A stretch of 64,000 nt of DNA, taken from assembly GCA_028641055.1 (NCBI GenBank), contig CM054057.1, forward strand, positions 722,139,931 to 722,203,930, in the 5' to 3' direction. The stretch comes from Alopecurus myosuroides. Lineage: Eukaryota; Streptophyta; Magnoliopsida; Poales; Poaceae. The translations under genes and the position numbers were made by a program. Shown here piece after piece: positions 1-10,327 of this stretch; the stretch's first letter is position 1, and each line of letters starts with the position of its first letter. The notes under the pieces were generated by a model. The model was not told the origin of the DNA. It worked only from the letters and a program-made list of their open reading frames with translations, and did not search any database.

Positions 1-1977
1 GCTCGGCATTCTGGGCATCGGTGCCCTCTGATTGTGCGTTGGCGGCGTTGTTCTCGTTGTCATCAAGGTCAATAAGCTTGTCAACGTCGATGGCGGCTTT
101 CTTCTGGGTCTCAATGGACGCAAGAGCGGCGTCCGCGTCCAAGGGGGCTCTGAAGAGAAAATTGTGTTCAAAAGTAAGAAGAGGGCAGAGGAAATTAAGA
201 GGAAACAGCGAGGCAAAAGGATTGGGAATCAACCGAGAAGAACGAAGTGAACCAAAGCGTATAACCGGGAAGGAACTTACCCCTGGCGGGAAGGAATTGC
301 TGGCTTCTTTCTCTTCACGACCTTCTTGGTCGTCTTCTCGGTCAGTTTCTTCTTCTTGGCGGGAGGTTCTTGGGCGCCACTGCATGTCCGCTTGCGGGTG
401 ACAGGAGCGGCAACTGAAAGAGGTGGAACGACCAGGGCTGCATCGTCCTCACCCTCATCTTCTCCCTCGTCCCCAGCATCTGCATCCTCTGTGAAGTTGA
501 CAAGGAAGAGGAACAACTCAGAAACAGAAGGTTTGTGCTTCTCGCGACCAGACAGAATAAAAGTCAGTTACCTTCAGCTTCGTCTTCAGACCAATCGTGG
601 AGAGACGCATCTACGCGGTGTTTCTCCGTCGTGGGGGCATGAGGAAGGTTAAGCTTGTCCGCGGTCTCGAAGGAGGCCCCATCATCTTCTTCTCGGTCAT
701 CTGACCAATTGCCCTCGAAGCGCTCACAGCTCTCAACAAGCTGGCGGTCAAGGACCTGAAGAACAGAGAAACATCGCAAATTAGCCGAGTAGCATGAAGG
801 CATTCTACCCGGATGGGCGTGCAAACACAAAGCACACTAGGCCTAGGGAAATTTGCTAAGGGTGCTACTCGGCAAGGCGTGCAAACAACAAGCACATTAA
901 GCCTAAGTATTTCTCCTAAATGTGCTACCCGACAAGGCGTGCAAACACCAAGCACACTAAGCCTAAGCAGTACTGATAAGTGCTCTACTCGGCGCAGAAT
1001 GCAGTTGCTAGTCGCGGCAAGGAGAGAAGGTTATCTACTCAGATTACATATATACTGGAAGCAGAGCAAGGAGAACGTACCCGTGGAATCGGCTTCGTGC
1101 GGCTGAAGGGGATGAACCCATACTGCCAGTTATCTCGGAGGCTTGTGGTCAGAATGGACCTTGCGTGCACGGCGACGTCCGCGTTGCTGAGCTCGAACGT
1201 GGTCATCCGAGTGCAATCGCGGGGGCCTCCCAAGTAGCACATTGGGTGGGAGCGCTGCTGCAGAGGCAGCACCCGGTTCCGGATCCAGCAGGCGACGGGA
1301 TCATCGCTCTTGAGGCCCTCTCCGATTAGTTCAGCGAGCCGCTCCTCCATCTGCGCTGCGTTGCGGTCGTTGGAGGGCTTCGTCTTCCAATTCTGCCCGG
1401 ATGGAGCTCGGTTGCTCCAAGCAGGCAGATTGATGCGGTCCGTTACCTTTCCCCCCTTCGTGGCGGGGATATTCTTCACATAGAGGAAGGATTTTTGCCA
1501 CATACGGACGGAATCCAAGCCCTTGATACGAGGGTGATTGGTTCCCGTCCGCTGCACCATCATGGCGCTGCCGGTGTCGGTTACCCGGCTGCCAGCGGCC
1601 GCGCCGTCCTTCTTCCCAGTGCTCTGCTGGCGGAGGTGGAAGTACTTCAACCACGTCTGCACCGTGGGGCGGACGCCAAGAAAGGCCTCGCACACCACGG
1701 TGTGATAGGCGAGGAAGACGACTGCATTTGGTGGGAGATGATGCATCTGAACACCGAAGTGATCCAGGAAGGAACGGAGGAAATCGGAAGCTGGCAGGCC
1801 GAATCCTCGCGCGAAGTGCGCGAGGAAGACGACATGCTCGCCCTCCCGCGGGGCCGGAACGATTTCGCCGTCGGACGGCCGGCACCGAACACCAGGAGGA
1901 ACCCTACGGGTGTTCACGAGCCAGGAGCAGTCGTCGACGGTGACATCAGAACCAGCCCAGCCGGCGCGAGCAGCCAT
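1..1977 (-). CDS. Antisense extra ORF of a Tat-type retrotransposon, PF04195 (Transposase_28)-like; partial at window edge
   Basis: Spliced minus-strand gene with exons 1977-1081, 755-572, 488-281 and 149-1 (continuing off the window). Introns have GT donors (GTACGT, GTAACT, GTAAGT) and AG acceptors, and the phases (0, 1, 2) join without a frame break. The first exon gives about 299 residues beginning MAARAGWAGSDVTV, with motifs such as FLAHFARGFGLPASDFLRS and FLGVRPTVQTWLKYF, which I recognise as the putative gypsy-type transposon domain common in grass genomes. Later exons are acidic, then Lys/Arg-rich (KKKKLTEKTTKKVVKRKK), suggesting a nuclear protein. The ATG at 1977 is chosen because a TATA box lies about 165 bases upstream. 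The molecular function of this family is not established. No stop or frameshift is visible in the window. Confidence 0.72.
801..980. repeat. 60-bp tandem repeat, three copies, in intron 1 of the antisense gene
   Basis: Three consecutive 60-base units (801-860, 861-920, 921-980) share the core GGCGTGCAAACA..AAGCACA and TAGGCCTA/TAAGCCTAAG, each preceded by CTACCCGG or CTACTCGG. A partial fourth begins at 981. They lie wholly within the intron 756-1080. They also contain the TACTCGG motif that recurs in the element's LTR region. Confidence 0.85.
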
Positions 1978-2140
1978 GGCGAGAAGAAAGGTGGAAAGTT
2001 TGGAAGAATCTGGTGGAGAGAATGAATCCGCGGCGGCGCAAAGAGTTGCGCGGCGGCGGAGAGCTCGGCGGCGGAGAAGAAACAGAGAGGCGAAAGAGGA
2101 AATTACGGAGGAAGGAGAAGAGGAAGTTACCGATGGGGGT

Positions 2141-2147
2141 ATTTATA
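2141..2147 (-). promoter_or_regulatory. TATA box for the antisense gene
   Basis: On the minus strand the sequence reads GGATATAAATACCCCC, a good plant TATA box about 165 bases before the ATG at 1977. It points away from the LTR, so the antisense gene appears to have its own promoter rather than using the LTR. Confidence 0.6.
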
Positions 2148-2665
2148 TCCTCTCCTCAGATTACCGTTACCATCGGGGTAGTGGGATCGATCGTGGCCAT
2201 AACTCTCGTGTGGTGGGGTCTGTGGCCGGTTAGAAACGCACACAAGCGCGGAACGCGCGCGTAACGGCCACAACTGATCCCACGACCAGATCGTGGGCTA
2301 TTACTGCGCTTGATGGGACATGACGAGCCGGTGGGCCCACTCCGTGAAAACTGGGCGCGTGGCACGTCGTGTCCTGGGCAGCGAGACGTCGGGGTTGCGG
2401 ATGCTTGACACGTGTCCAGTTGCAGCACGGAAGGCTGGATTGTGCTCTCGACTTTGCTTGAGAAATTCTCTAAGTCCTTTTACTCGGACGCAGAGAAGGA
2501 GACTAGTCCTATTCGGAAGAAAAGAGACCCAAGGTACTTTCCAGAGTGCTACTCGGAGGTTTCACTCGGCATCTTGAGGTTCAAGGGCGGTGTTGCAAAG
2601 ATTGGTTTTAAGCTGGCAGAGCCTAGTGAACGAGTTCGCAAGACTCTACCAGCTTCGGGGACTGC

Positions 2666-3541
2666 TGTCGGGGGGTTACCCCCGATTAGGGTAAAGGCAA
2701 GTGGTAAAGGCAACAGTCAGAAGAGAAGTTTGGTCGAGTAGCCGCCTACCCGGTACTTGCTACCCGGTCAACTGCTACTCGGTCTTACGAAAAGATGACC
2801 AGAAGGAGATATCAAGCGAGTTATGTCCGTTCGAGTAGAAGAGCTGGTCCGAGTAAGATTGGCGGGAATCTACTCAGGCCAGAAGTCAAAGGAGCCGTTC
2901 TGACACAGGATCCCGCGTATCCTGGGTCCGTACTTGGCACTGTCCGAACCACTGTTCATCTGGGACCGGCCTGCCTGACAGTGACAGTGTGGAAGCAGGC
3001 GGTCGCAGGATAAGAGGGGCCTACTCTGTGTTTGGCACAGTGATACCAGACTGTCCCCTTGGTTTTGCCCAACGACTTTCCGGATGCAGCCAAGATTAGG
3101 AACCAAAGCTGTCAGCGAGAAGTCGGAAGAAGGACGATGTGCACACTATGTCGACACTTGTCCGTATTTGGACGTATCCGGCTGGGCACCGTGTATATAA
3201 GGTGCCCCGCCGCCTCCTGCGTGAGGGATCGCATGCTGGAACACAGGAAACCCTAGATTCTTGACCTAGTTCATCACAGAGAGAGAAGAGTGGCTACTCG
3301 GTAGCAAGAACCATTGTACTGTGGCTACTCGGTGTGACATCAGAATACACAAAGAAAGGCAGGAGTAGGGGTTTTACCTCCTCACGAGGGCCCTGAACCT
3401 GGGTATATCGTGTTGTTTGCAGTGTTTGGTTCTTACCTCACGCGGCTACTCGTCGCGTGATCCCTCCCCGAGCACCTCCAGCGTCCTTCGTCCCCACATC
3501 CTTAGCCATCCTATGGCATCTGCCGTGACACCACCGCGACA
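2666..3541 (+). repeat. 3' LTR of the Tat-type element
   Basis: Begins TGTCGGGGGGTTACC after a purine-rich tract and ends ACCACCGCGACA, giving TGTCG...CGACA terminal inverted bases over 876 bp. A TATA box (TATATAA) sits at 3194-3200 followed by a GC-rich leader, as in an LTR U3/R boundary. The second LTR lies outside the window, so the ends are inferred from one copy only. Confidence 0.6.
3194..3200 (+). promoter_or_regulatory. LTR TATA box
   Basis: GTGTATATAAGG inside the LTR at 2666-3541, followed by a GC-rich segment. It would drive transcription rightward, out of the element. Confidence 0.55.
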
Positions 3542-3774
3542 GGGGCCTTCTTGCTTCGTAAAACTTTGCTCATTTGCAGCAATCTAGCTTGTATACTACG
3601 TATTAGGTTTAATGTCATTTTGCGTGTGATCCTATCAGTCTTAGTTAGGATAAGAATTTATATTACTTGCACTGGACTATTCTTACAAGATGAGTGTCTT
3701 AATTATTTATGATGTATTAGGTTCTTATGAAGTGTTATATTTGTAATTTACTTTTAGTTCTTTATTCATGTTAG

Positions 3775-4756
3775 GATCTCCACTACACCCCATTGAAGAA
3801 GAGCGTTCCAGAACTATCATGGCAAACAATGCGTAAAGCCAGCAAGTTTTCTTTCATGTCCTACTGTACTCCCCCCCAAAAGACCAAGAAGCAAGACTAC
3901 GGATCTCAGTACATGCTTGTGTATGATGTTGACGAGGAATCAGATGCCACCGAAAGAGTCGTGTCATATCAATCACAATCCAGCGTGGACAATGAGCTGC
4001 AGGTTATTCCCTAATCTGGTAGCTCAACATTCTTTCATGATATCGCAACAACTAGGGTGCAGCTTTCTTATCTTGTGTTGAACTATTTGATCAATGTGGC
4101 GCCATATATTTTGTGCTACTTCCTCTATTCAATACTAGAATACGCTTTGGCAAGCTAATTAAGTCCGTGAAATCCACTTATAGTAATTAAGGCTGTCGTT
4201 GTCATTTCAACATGGTTTTCATCTATCTTCCTCACATGCTTGACACCTGCTGTTTCATCTATGCTTCTCATCTTCTAGTTCATGACACACACAGTTTGTT
4301 TGACTATAATCTGCTAGTTTTCATCAATTTTTTGTACATGCTTGTCATCTGCTAGTTTCATCTATGTTCTGTACATTCTTGTCATCTGTAATTTTCATCT
4401 ATTTTCTTTGCATGCTTGATAGGCAAGCAAGAAAAGGGTGATGTCTCGATCTGCTTCAGAGGTTGAGGACGAGGATGATAGTGAAGTTGTCATGCCGAAG
4501 AGTGGAAAGCATACTTTCTCAAAGAAGACCCGTGTGGAATCATGTCTTTCACTGTCTGAGCCTGAACCACAGCTTGATGTGAATGTGCGTTGAACAATTG
4601 CAGATATGAGGAACGCAAAAGCAGAATCCGAGCAACTGGGGCTGAAGTTTGTAGTTGATATGGAAGACATTCGGAAACAACAAGCTGAGCTAAAGAAATC
4701 TCAACTACAAGGAGTTGCCCTACTTGAGATGTTGGCTGAGCATATGCGTGGTCCTT
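3775..4756 (+). pseudogene. Unrecognised transposon-type gene remnant, two exons
   Basis: I do not recognise the family. An open segment (about 3775-4002) encodes KTKKQDYGSQYMLVYDVD and an acidic Ser-rich tail, ending at a plausible donor (CTGCAG/GTTATT). A second open segment starts after an acceptor (TTGATAG) near 4421 and encodes a Lys/Ser/Glu-rich stretch (VEDEDDSEVVMPKSGKH), an in-frame TGA near 4591, then a helical, Gln/Lys-rich C-terminus (IADMRNAKAESEQLGLK ... LLEMLAEHMRGP) ending near 4758. Charge-rich composition and a helical end resemble accessory proteins of plant DNA transposons, but this is only an impression. The stop makes it a likely pseudogene. Confidence 0.4.
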
Positions 4757-5130
4757 GAAATTGTGGTTTTGTATGTTGGTTTGATATTCTGTGAGAAAAA
4801 CTAAGTATTTGATGCCTGTTATGTGGTTTCCTTTTTCTTACTGTGCGCAATTGGCAATTGTAACGACGATGTTACCACCCAAATAGCACCAAAACCGACA
4901 TCATAGTAACATAACGTAAAAGACCGTCAAGGCAAATACCGACACGTGGCGATGTATGCCCAGCCCACATGGCCTACTATGAGTGGGCGATTAGACGGCG
5001 TAAAAATAACGTCCCCGGCACGGTGATGACATCACCCAAATCCGAGACGAAAAAAAAACGTCATGGAAAAGACGTTGCGTGGCACCATTTGGTTGGTGCA
5101 CGTGCCACGAGTTTAGCAACGAAAAAAAAG

Positions 5131-5395
5131 ACGCTGGGTAGCCTGCGACGAGCAGATTTCGTCCCAGAAGAAGGCGACGTGGCGCTATTTTGTTTCCATG
5201 TGGCGTATTTTGATTGGTCGACATGCTTTCGCCTGATTGGTCAATACTCGCGACAGAAAAAACGTCGCTGGGTAGCCCGGGACGAACAGATTTTGTCCCA
5301 GAAGAAGGTAACGTGGCACCATTTTGTTTCCATGTGGCGTATTTCGATTGGTCCACATGGTTTCGCCTTATTGGTCAAGACTGGTTACGTAAAAA
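5131..5395. repeat. Tandem duplication, about 133-bp unit, two copies
   Basis: Units starting near 5131 and 5264 share CGCTGGGTAGCC, GTCCCAGAAGAAGG, TTTTGTTTCCATGTGGCGTA and TTTCGCCT.ATTGGTCA with scattered differences. The surrounding 4860-5470 is enriched for ACGTGG/CCACGT-type words. It lies in the presumed subterminal region of the remnant transposon. Confidence 0.7.
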
Positions 5396-5726
5396 AACGA
5401 TCCCTTGTTTTGCCACGTCAGCTGATTACGATAACGGCCGTTAGAACCTCGTTTGCCACGTGTCGCCTCATAGCGATGAAATAAAAACGTTAATGCTTAT
5501 TGGGCCTATTCCGGACGGCCCAACTGGTGGCGACGATTTGCTGTACGTTGCGGATAGCCATAACGGTTTAGTGTTCATATAAACGTCGCAGAATCGTCCC
5601 TGACAGTCGATCTGATACGTTTTCATTCCGTCGCGCAAAACGTACCGGATTGCCATTAGCGATGGTTTGGAGCCCATCCGCAACGGTATTGAAACATACC
5701 GGACCGCGCGGAATTTGGTAGTGACT

Positions 5727-7501
5727 ATGCCAAAAATAAAAAAACAAGTATATTTGAATTTGAACAAATTTTAAATAGTCAATTTTAATTTTGGCCAGTC
5801 CTAGCAGAGTCTACATGATCAGGGCTTTTCAAAAAGTCTAATTTTGTCAAATTTGGAATTATAGACCTAAAGTTATCCACAAAACAATATTTACAAAGAT
5901 CTAAAAATAACAAGTGTGTGCACGTATCAAAAGTAAAATTTCTTGATTCCCAGTGTGTTCTACTCAAAGTGCTGATTTCAAAATGTACAAAATCATTCAA
6001 TTTGGCCAAGGGGTTCAAAACTTATTGAAGTTCTACTCTGGGGGGCTTTTCTGCAAAATTACAGGGGCTTTTTTGTTTTAAAAGAAAACATGCGATCCGC
6101 GGGATAAGGAACGGAGGCCTCTGATTAGTCGGTACCTTTTCGATGTGGATCGTCGCTGAAAGACGTTAGGTCCGAAGAGGTGGGACGGCTCAGATCTAAA
6201 GCAGCTACAGAGTTAAGTGATCTATCGTGGCCCTTAGATCTATATCGGAGGGCAGGGGACACAAGGGCTCACCGAGCGGCGCGTTTCGCCGGAGTATGGA
6301 GACGTGGTGGCGCCAAGCGCCGGAAATTCGACGGCGGTTGTCCTCCGATGACCTTTTAGCTCGGGGAAGTGACCTGGAGACGCGGATCGACAAGACGAGG
6401 GCGATGGTTGCGGCGGGGATGCTCCTTGCTTCCTGGATCGACGACGCGGTGCAGATGGGGAGCTCGGGACTCCGGAGATCCTCGGTTGCAGACAGCGCCG
6501 TGGTTTTGCTGAGAAGAGAAATGAGAGAAGGGGTCAGGGAGACGCGCGCGTGCATGGGGAGTAGAGGGGGCATGGATTTGGGCCTCGAGACATGTTCTGT
6601 TGCCGGAAAAATATCGGGAGGCGGCGACTAGGGTTTGGATTCCGACGAGGAATGTCGCCGTCCTGGAGGCGCAGTTCAGTAGGGAAACAGAGGGGAAAGA
6701 TAGGTCGTGTCGTGTGCTTTTATAGGTGGGTCTCAGGGCGAAGATCATTGCCTTGGATTGCACGCAACCAGAGATGGACTCGTCTCCGTTTCGGGAGTTC
6801 GTCCTGTGTACAAGAGGTAAGGGATGGGTGACGTCGCCATTGCGTCACGCTGGCGTCACCGGTGGGTTCCACCTGACAGGGAGAGAAATAGCGAAGGGGG
6901 CGCGGGCTGCTGGCGGTTTTTCTTCCTGTACTTCTGTCCGCTGCACGCGCGGCGGTTAAGTGGTGGGCTTCGGCCCTAGTTGGGCTGGCTGCACGGCCGC
7001 GCGCGCGAAAGATAGGGAGGGGTGAGAGAGAAAAGAAAAACAAATGGGCTAGGCCCGTGTGGCTGGCTGCACTCTTTTTTTTTCTTCTGTCTTTTCTTTT
7101 TTTTCCTGTTTTATTCAACTAATCATTTAATAATCCAAATGACCTCAAACAAAATCTTTAGTTTTGTAAAATCATTCTCTTTCAAATTAAAAGATTTGTG
7201 TTATGTTCCAACACACTTAAAATAATAATATTTTCAAATGCTTATAAAATCATGAATAACATCTAAATGCTATTTTTAAAATAGAAGATTTGAATGGTGG
7301 TTTAATAAAATTCAGAGGGGTGTCACAAATGCATATATTGTTTTTAATGTATTTTCTTGTTTTCATAAGCAAAATAATTTATACAAACACTTTATATTTG
7401 TTTTGAGTTTGAATTTTATTTGTTTTGGTGACTTTTATTAGCAGAAAACAAAAGTTTTAAATTTTTTTGTGATTTTAATGTCTCCAAAAATCAGCAGTGT
7501 T
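5727..7501 (-). mobile_element. Minus-strand LTR-like region, family unknown
   Basis: No protein is recognised. Read on the minus strand, the segment starts TGTAACACTGCTG (right end 7501), passes an AT-rich stretch, a GC-rich promoter region with TATAAAAG at 6724-6717, and a CCAAACCCTAGTCGCCGCC-type leader. It then becomes AT-rich again to about 5727. This is the look of a long gypsy LTR, but no partner LTR, PBS or TSD was found. A TGTGACACCCC sequence at 7326 is an alternative LTR start. Apparent reading frames in the GC-rich part look like composition artefacts. Confidence 0.35.
6717..6724 (-). promoter_or_regulatory. TATA box in the minus-strand LTR-like region
   Basis: The minus strand reads TATAAAAGCACACG, followed about 60-80 bases later by a CCTAGTCGCCGCC-type leader. 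This is the main reason to read the region as a promoter-bearing LTR. Confidence 0.4.
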
Positions 7502-7876
7502 ACAGACACCGCTAGTGAAACTATGAACCCCGGTCCATTTTCCACATTGTTAAACAAACCACAAAAATTGCCTACTTTCTTTACTTACTTCAAGCATACA
7601 CTATTTTCCACACTATACGTCTAATCTTTGTTTTCAGCAAGACCAGTGAGATTGACAACCTCACTATACCGTTGGGCAAAGTATTTTGGTTGTGTTGTGT
7701 GCAGGTTCCATGTTGTTGCTGACACCGGTGAAGCGCCAGCACCACCGTCTGTGGCATCAACCTTCCAAAGGTCCTCTTTCTCCTACGGGATTGATAACCC
7801 TGGTTCTTAACTAAGGGGAAAATTCCTACCGCTATGCTCGTCATACCCTCCTCTTGGGGTTCCCAACAAAGTGCAT
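7502..7876 (+). repeat. Truncated 3' part of an Athila/Sabrina-type LTR
   Basis: Plus-strand sequence from AGACACCGCTAGTGAAAC to GTGCATCA matches the reverse complement of the left parts of the LTRs at 30030-31613 and 35055-36611 (shared GGTCCATTTT, CACACTATACGTCTAATC, TTGACAACCTCAC, TACCCTCCTCTTGGGGT). The 5' part of this LTR is missing. It abuts the left, truncated end of element F. Confidence 0.7.
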
Positions 7877-7886
7877 CAGACCTCAC

Positions 7887-9512
7887 TTTCGTGGTCCTCC
7901 ATGTAAACCATTGTTAGGAGCAAGAGAAATAGAGGCAATCTGTTCAACTTTGAAATCTTCATTAGGCAATTCAGTTTCATAAGGAGCTTTGGCAAATTTA
8001 GAAAAATTAAGCTCAAAAGATTTTCCATCAAACTTAGTTAATATTTTCTCCTTCTTACAATCTATAACAGCATCACAAGTGTCCAAGAAAGGTCTAAAAA
8101 AATGATAGGACAAATTTTACTAGCAGGTGCACCAAGTATTAAAAAATTAGCAGGATATTTAGTTTAACACATAAAACTTCCACATCTCTAACAATACCAA
8201 TTGGACAGATAGTTTCTCTATTAGCAAGCTAAATAACCCTATCAATTTCTTCAAGTTCACAAGAACCAATTTCATGCATGATTTCTCTATAAAGCTCATA
8301 AGGAATAGCGCTTGAACTTGCACCAATATCACATAAACCATAATATAAATGATGAACTACCGGGACAGAAAGCACAGGAACACTAGTTTCCTAGATCTAC
8401 TAGGATGTGAAACAATATTAGAAGCATCTTCACAGAAGATAATGTGTCAATCTTCTACACTTTCAGTGACAAGATCCTTTCCTATTGCTACTATAGGCTT
8501 AATGATTATTTGTTCATAAGGTTCTATAGATTTCTTTGTACTTTTGTTAACCACACTATCTATAATAGAATGTTCCTTTACCTTAGCAGGGAAAGGCATT
8601 TTCTCAATATAAGGTTCAGGCACAGCAGGATTAACAATATGAACTTCTATATTTCTAGCAGGAACACAATTAATAATATATTTATAAGGCGCATGGTACT
8701 TGTTCCACTCCTTTTTGGGGATATCAAGATAGGATGCAAAAGCCTTAAAACAGTTTGCAAAAATTTGAGAGTCAAGACCATAAACAACACTAACATTACA
8801 AAAATCATCGGTTCCAACAAAAGATTTAATGCATTCATAATTATAATTTATACCCGACTTTATACCTTTGACATTCTCCCATCCTTCAGTATTTTCCTGA
8901 ATACGGTCAAGAAGATCCCATTTAGCTTCTCCTTCCATAGATGTCAATGATCCATAACAAGAAGCATCCAATAAATCCTTATCATGAAGAGAAAACCTTG
9001 CATAGAAATTATTAATAACAATATTAATGGGGAGCTCATGAATGTGACATTTGAGCATTAGTAACTTCAATATCCCCCACGCTTGGGCAATAATCTCTCT
9101 ATCATGAGGCCAAAAATTGTATACTTGATTCCGATCCTTATGAATCTCACTGGGAGGATAGAATTTAGAATAAAAGAGAGGTACAATTTCCTCCCATCCA
9201 ATAGATCGGCCATTCTTCAGCATCTTATATGATTCTACAACTCTTCCCTTCAGTGATAAAGAGAATAACTCCTCTTAACTTGGTCCATTGAAATACCTGC
9301 AAACTTGAACAACTCGCATAATTCATGTATAAAGAGTAAATGATCACCAGGATCGACTGTTCCATCTCCAAAATAGTAGTTATCCATGACATGTTCAAAA
9401 CAATTCATAGGTATCTTAAAAGGATCCAATTGAGCAGAAGGCGGGTCATCTACTACCTTAGTAGCGGCAGCAGTACTCCCAAATAGGGAATCAAATGGAG
9501 ATCTCTCCATAA
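7887..9512 (-). pseudogene. Broken gag and aspartic protease of element F
   Basis: Reading right to left: an ATG at 9512 opens MERSPFDSLFGS, followed by a gag-type stretch that after a frameshift near 9260-9270 continues as MLKNGRSIGWEEIVPLFYSK, a signature of Athila-type plant gag. A long acidic spacer runs to about 8447. The protease region carries CDIGASSSAIPYELY (near 8330), the D-[ILS]-G-A active-site motif of retroviral-type aspartic proteases. It has an in-frame TAG about 35 codons later and further frame changes before a segment ending LAPNNGLHGGPRK near 7887. No reverse transcriptase follows, because the element is truncated at 7876. Non-functional as it stands. Confidence 0.7.
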
Positions 9513-9597
9513 TGAAATAAAGCAGGAGACAGAAATAAAAACAACACTCATAGTAGAAGTTTTCCTTACCAATTTTACTTACCAATAGCGCTTCACT

Positions 9598-9614
9598 CCC
9601 TAGCAACGTTGCCA
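9598..9614 (-). other. Primer-binding site of element F, tRNA-Asp type, decayed
   Basis: The minus strand reads TGGCAACGTTGCTAGGG shortly after the LTR end. The match to the complement of the plant tRNA-Asp 3' end (TGGCGCCGTTGCCGGGG) is good except for four bases. Three of these could be CpG-type decay. Confidence 0.6.
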
Positions 9615-9625
9615 GATAACAATCT

Positions 9626-10327
9626 TGATGACCCACAAGTATAGGGGGTGTATCGTAGTACTTTCGATAAATAATAGTGTCGAACCCAGCAAGGATCAGA
9701 AGGTGTTGACAAGCAGGTTGGATAAAGGATTCACTGTAAATACTAACACACAAGTTTTATGGGTTTTTTTATATAGCAGATAAATAAAGTACGATTAAAT
9801 AAAAGATATTAATAATAAGTGCAGCATGTGGCCCAATCCTTTCTAAGGCAAAGGACAAGACAGTTGGTTTACTTATGATGACCAAACGTTCTTGAGGACA
9901 CACGGAAACTTTGTCTAGTGCTTTCACTTCCTATAGATGATTAATTTATATTGTTTTGATAGGTATTGTGTGGGTGATCCTATGCTAATGCACTGTCCTT
10001 ACTTGGACTAATACATACTTGTGATTATACCCCTTGCAAGCATACGCAACTACAAGAAAGTAATTAACATAAATTGAACCACAACCTTAAACTCTGGGAT
10101 CCTACACTCCCTCGTGCATCGGTTTCCCAACGGGGGTTTAGGTTTCTGTCACTCAGGCAACCCCACAATTAGTAGTCGAGTACATGATGCATTCCTCTAG
10201 GCCCATAAAGGTGAAGTATCATGTAGTAGATGTTCACATGACACCACTAGAAGAATAGCACCACAACATAAATATCATACCATTAAATATTACTCAACAT
10301 AATTCAACTACTAACATCTTGACTTCT
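9626..10327 (-). repeat. LTR of element F, 3' piece (left of insertion A)
   Basis: On the plus strand it starts TGATGACCCACAAGTATAGG, the reverse of the ...CTATACTTGTGGGTCATCA ending seen in other LTRs here. It runs without a coding region to the CTTCT duplicated by insertion A. Confidence 0.7.

Larger units (their letters stand above)
1..3541 (+). mobile_element. Ty3/gypsy Tat-type element, 3' portion with antisense ORF and 3' LTR
   Basis: The left window edge cuts this element. Seen directly: an LTR-like unit at 2666-3541 opening TGTCG and closing CGACA, a polypurine-like stretch (AGCTTCGGGGACTGC, 2651-2665) just before it, and an antisense spliced gene to its left. Plant Tat-lineage gypsy elements commonly carry an extra ORF between pol and the 3' LTR, often antisense, so the layout fits. 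Sequence from 2170 to 2665 holds no gene and links the antisense promoter to the LTR. The motif TACTCGG and its complement recur many times between 2480 and 3470. The family name is not assigned. Confidence 0.6.
3542..5723 (+). mobile_element. Decayed DNA transposon remnant with possible CACTA-like right end
   Basis: The stretch holds a two-exon remnant gene (3775-4756), then a gene-free, repeat-rich part (4760-5723). Its right end reads GGAATTTGGTAGTG, which on the other strand is CACTACCAAATTCC, the form of a CACTA terminus. Short motifs (CCATTAGCGATGG, GCGGATAGCC, CCGCAACGG) recur in both orientations near it, as in CACTA subterminal regions. No matching left terminus was found, so the left limit (end of the Tat LTR) is only nominal. 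3542-3774 is AT-rich with no gene seen. Confidence 0.35.

Noticed and set aside
6205..6631. Open frames on both strands in the GC-rich region
   Set aside because: Overlapping frames on both strands with no family signature, located over an LTR-like promoter and leader. Best explained by base composition.
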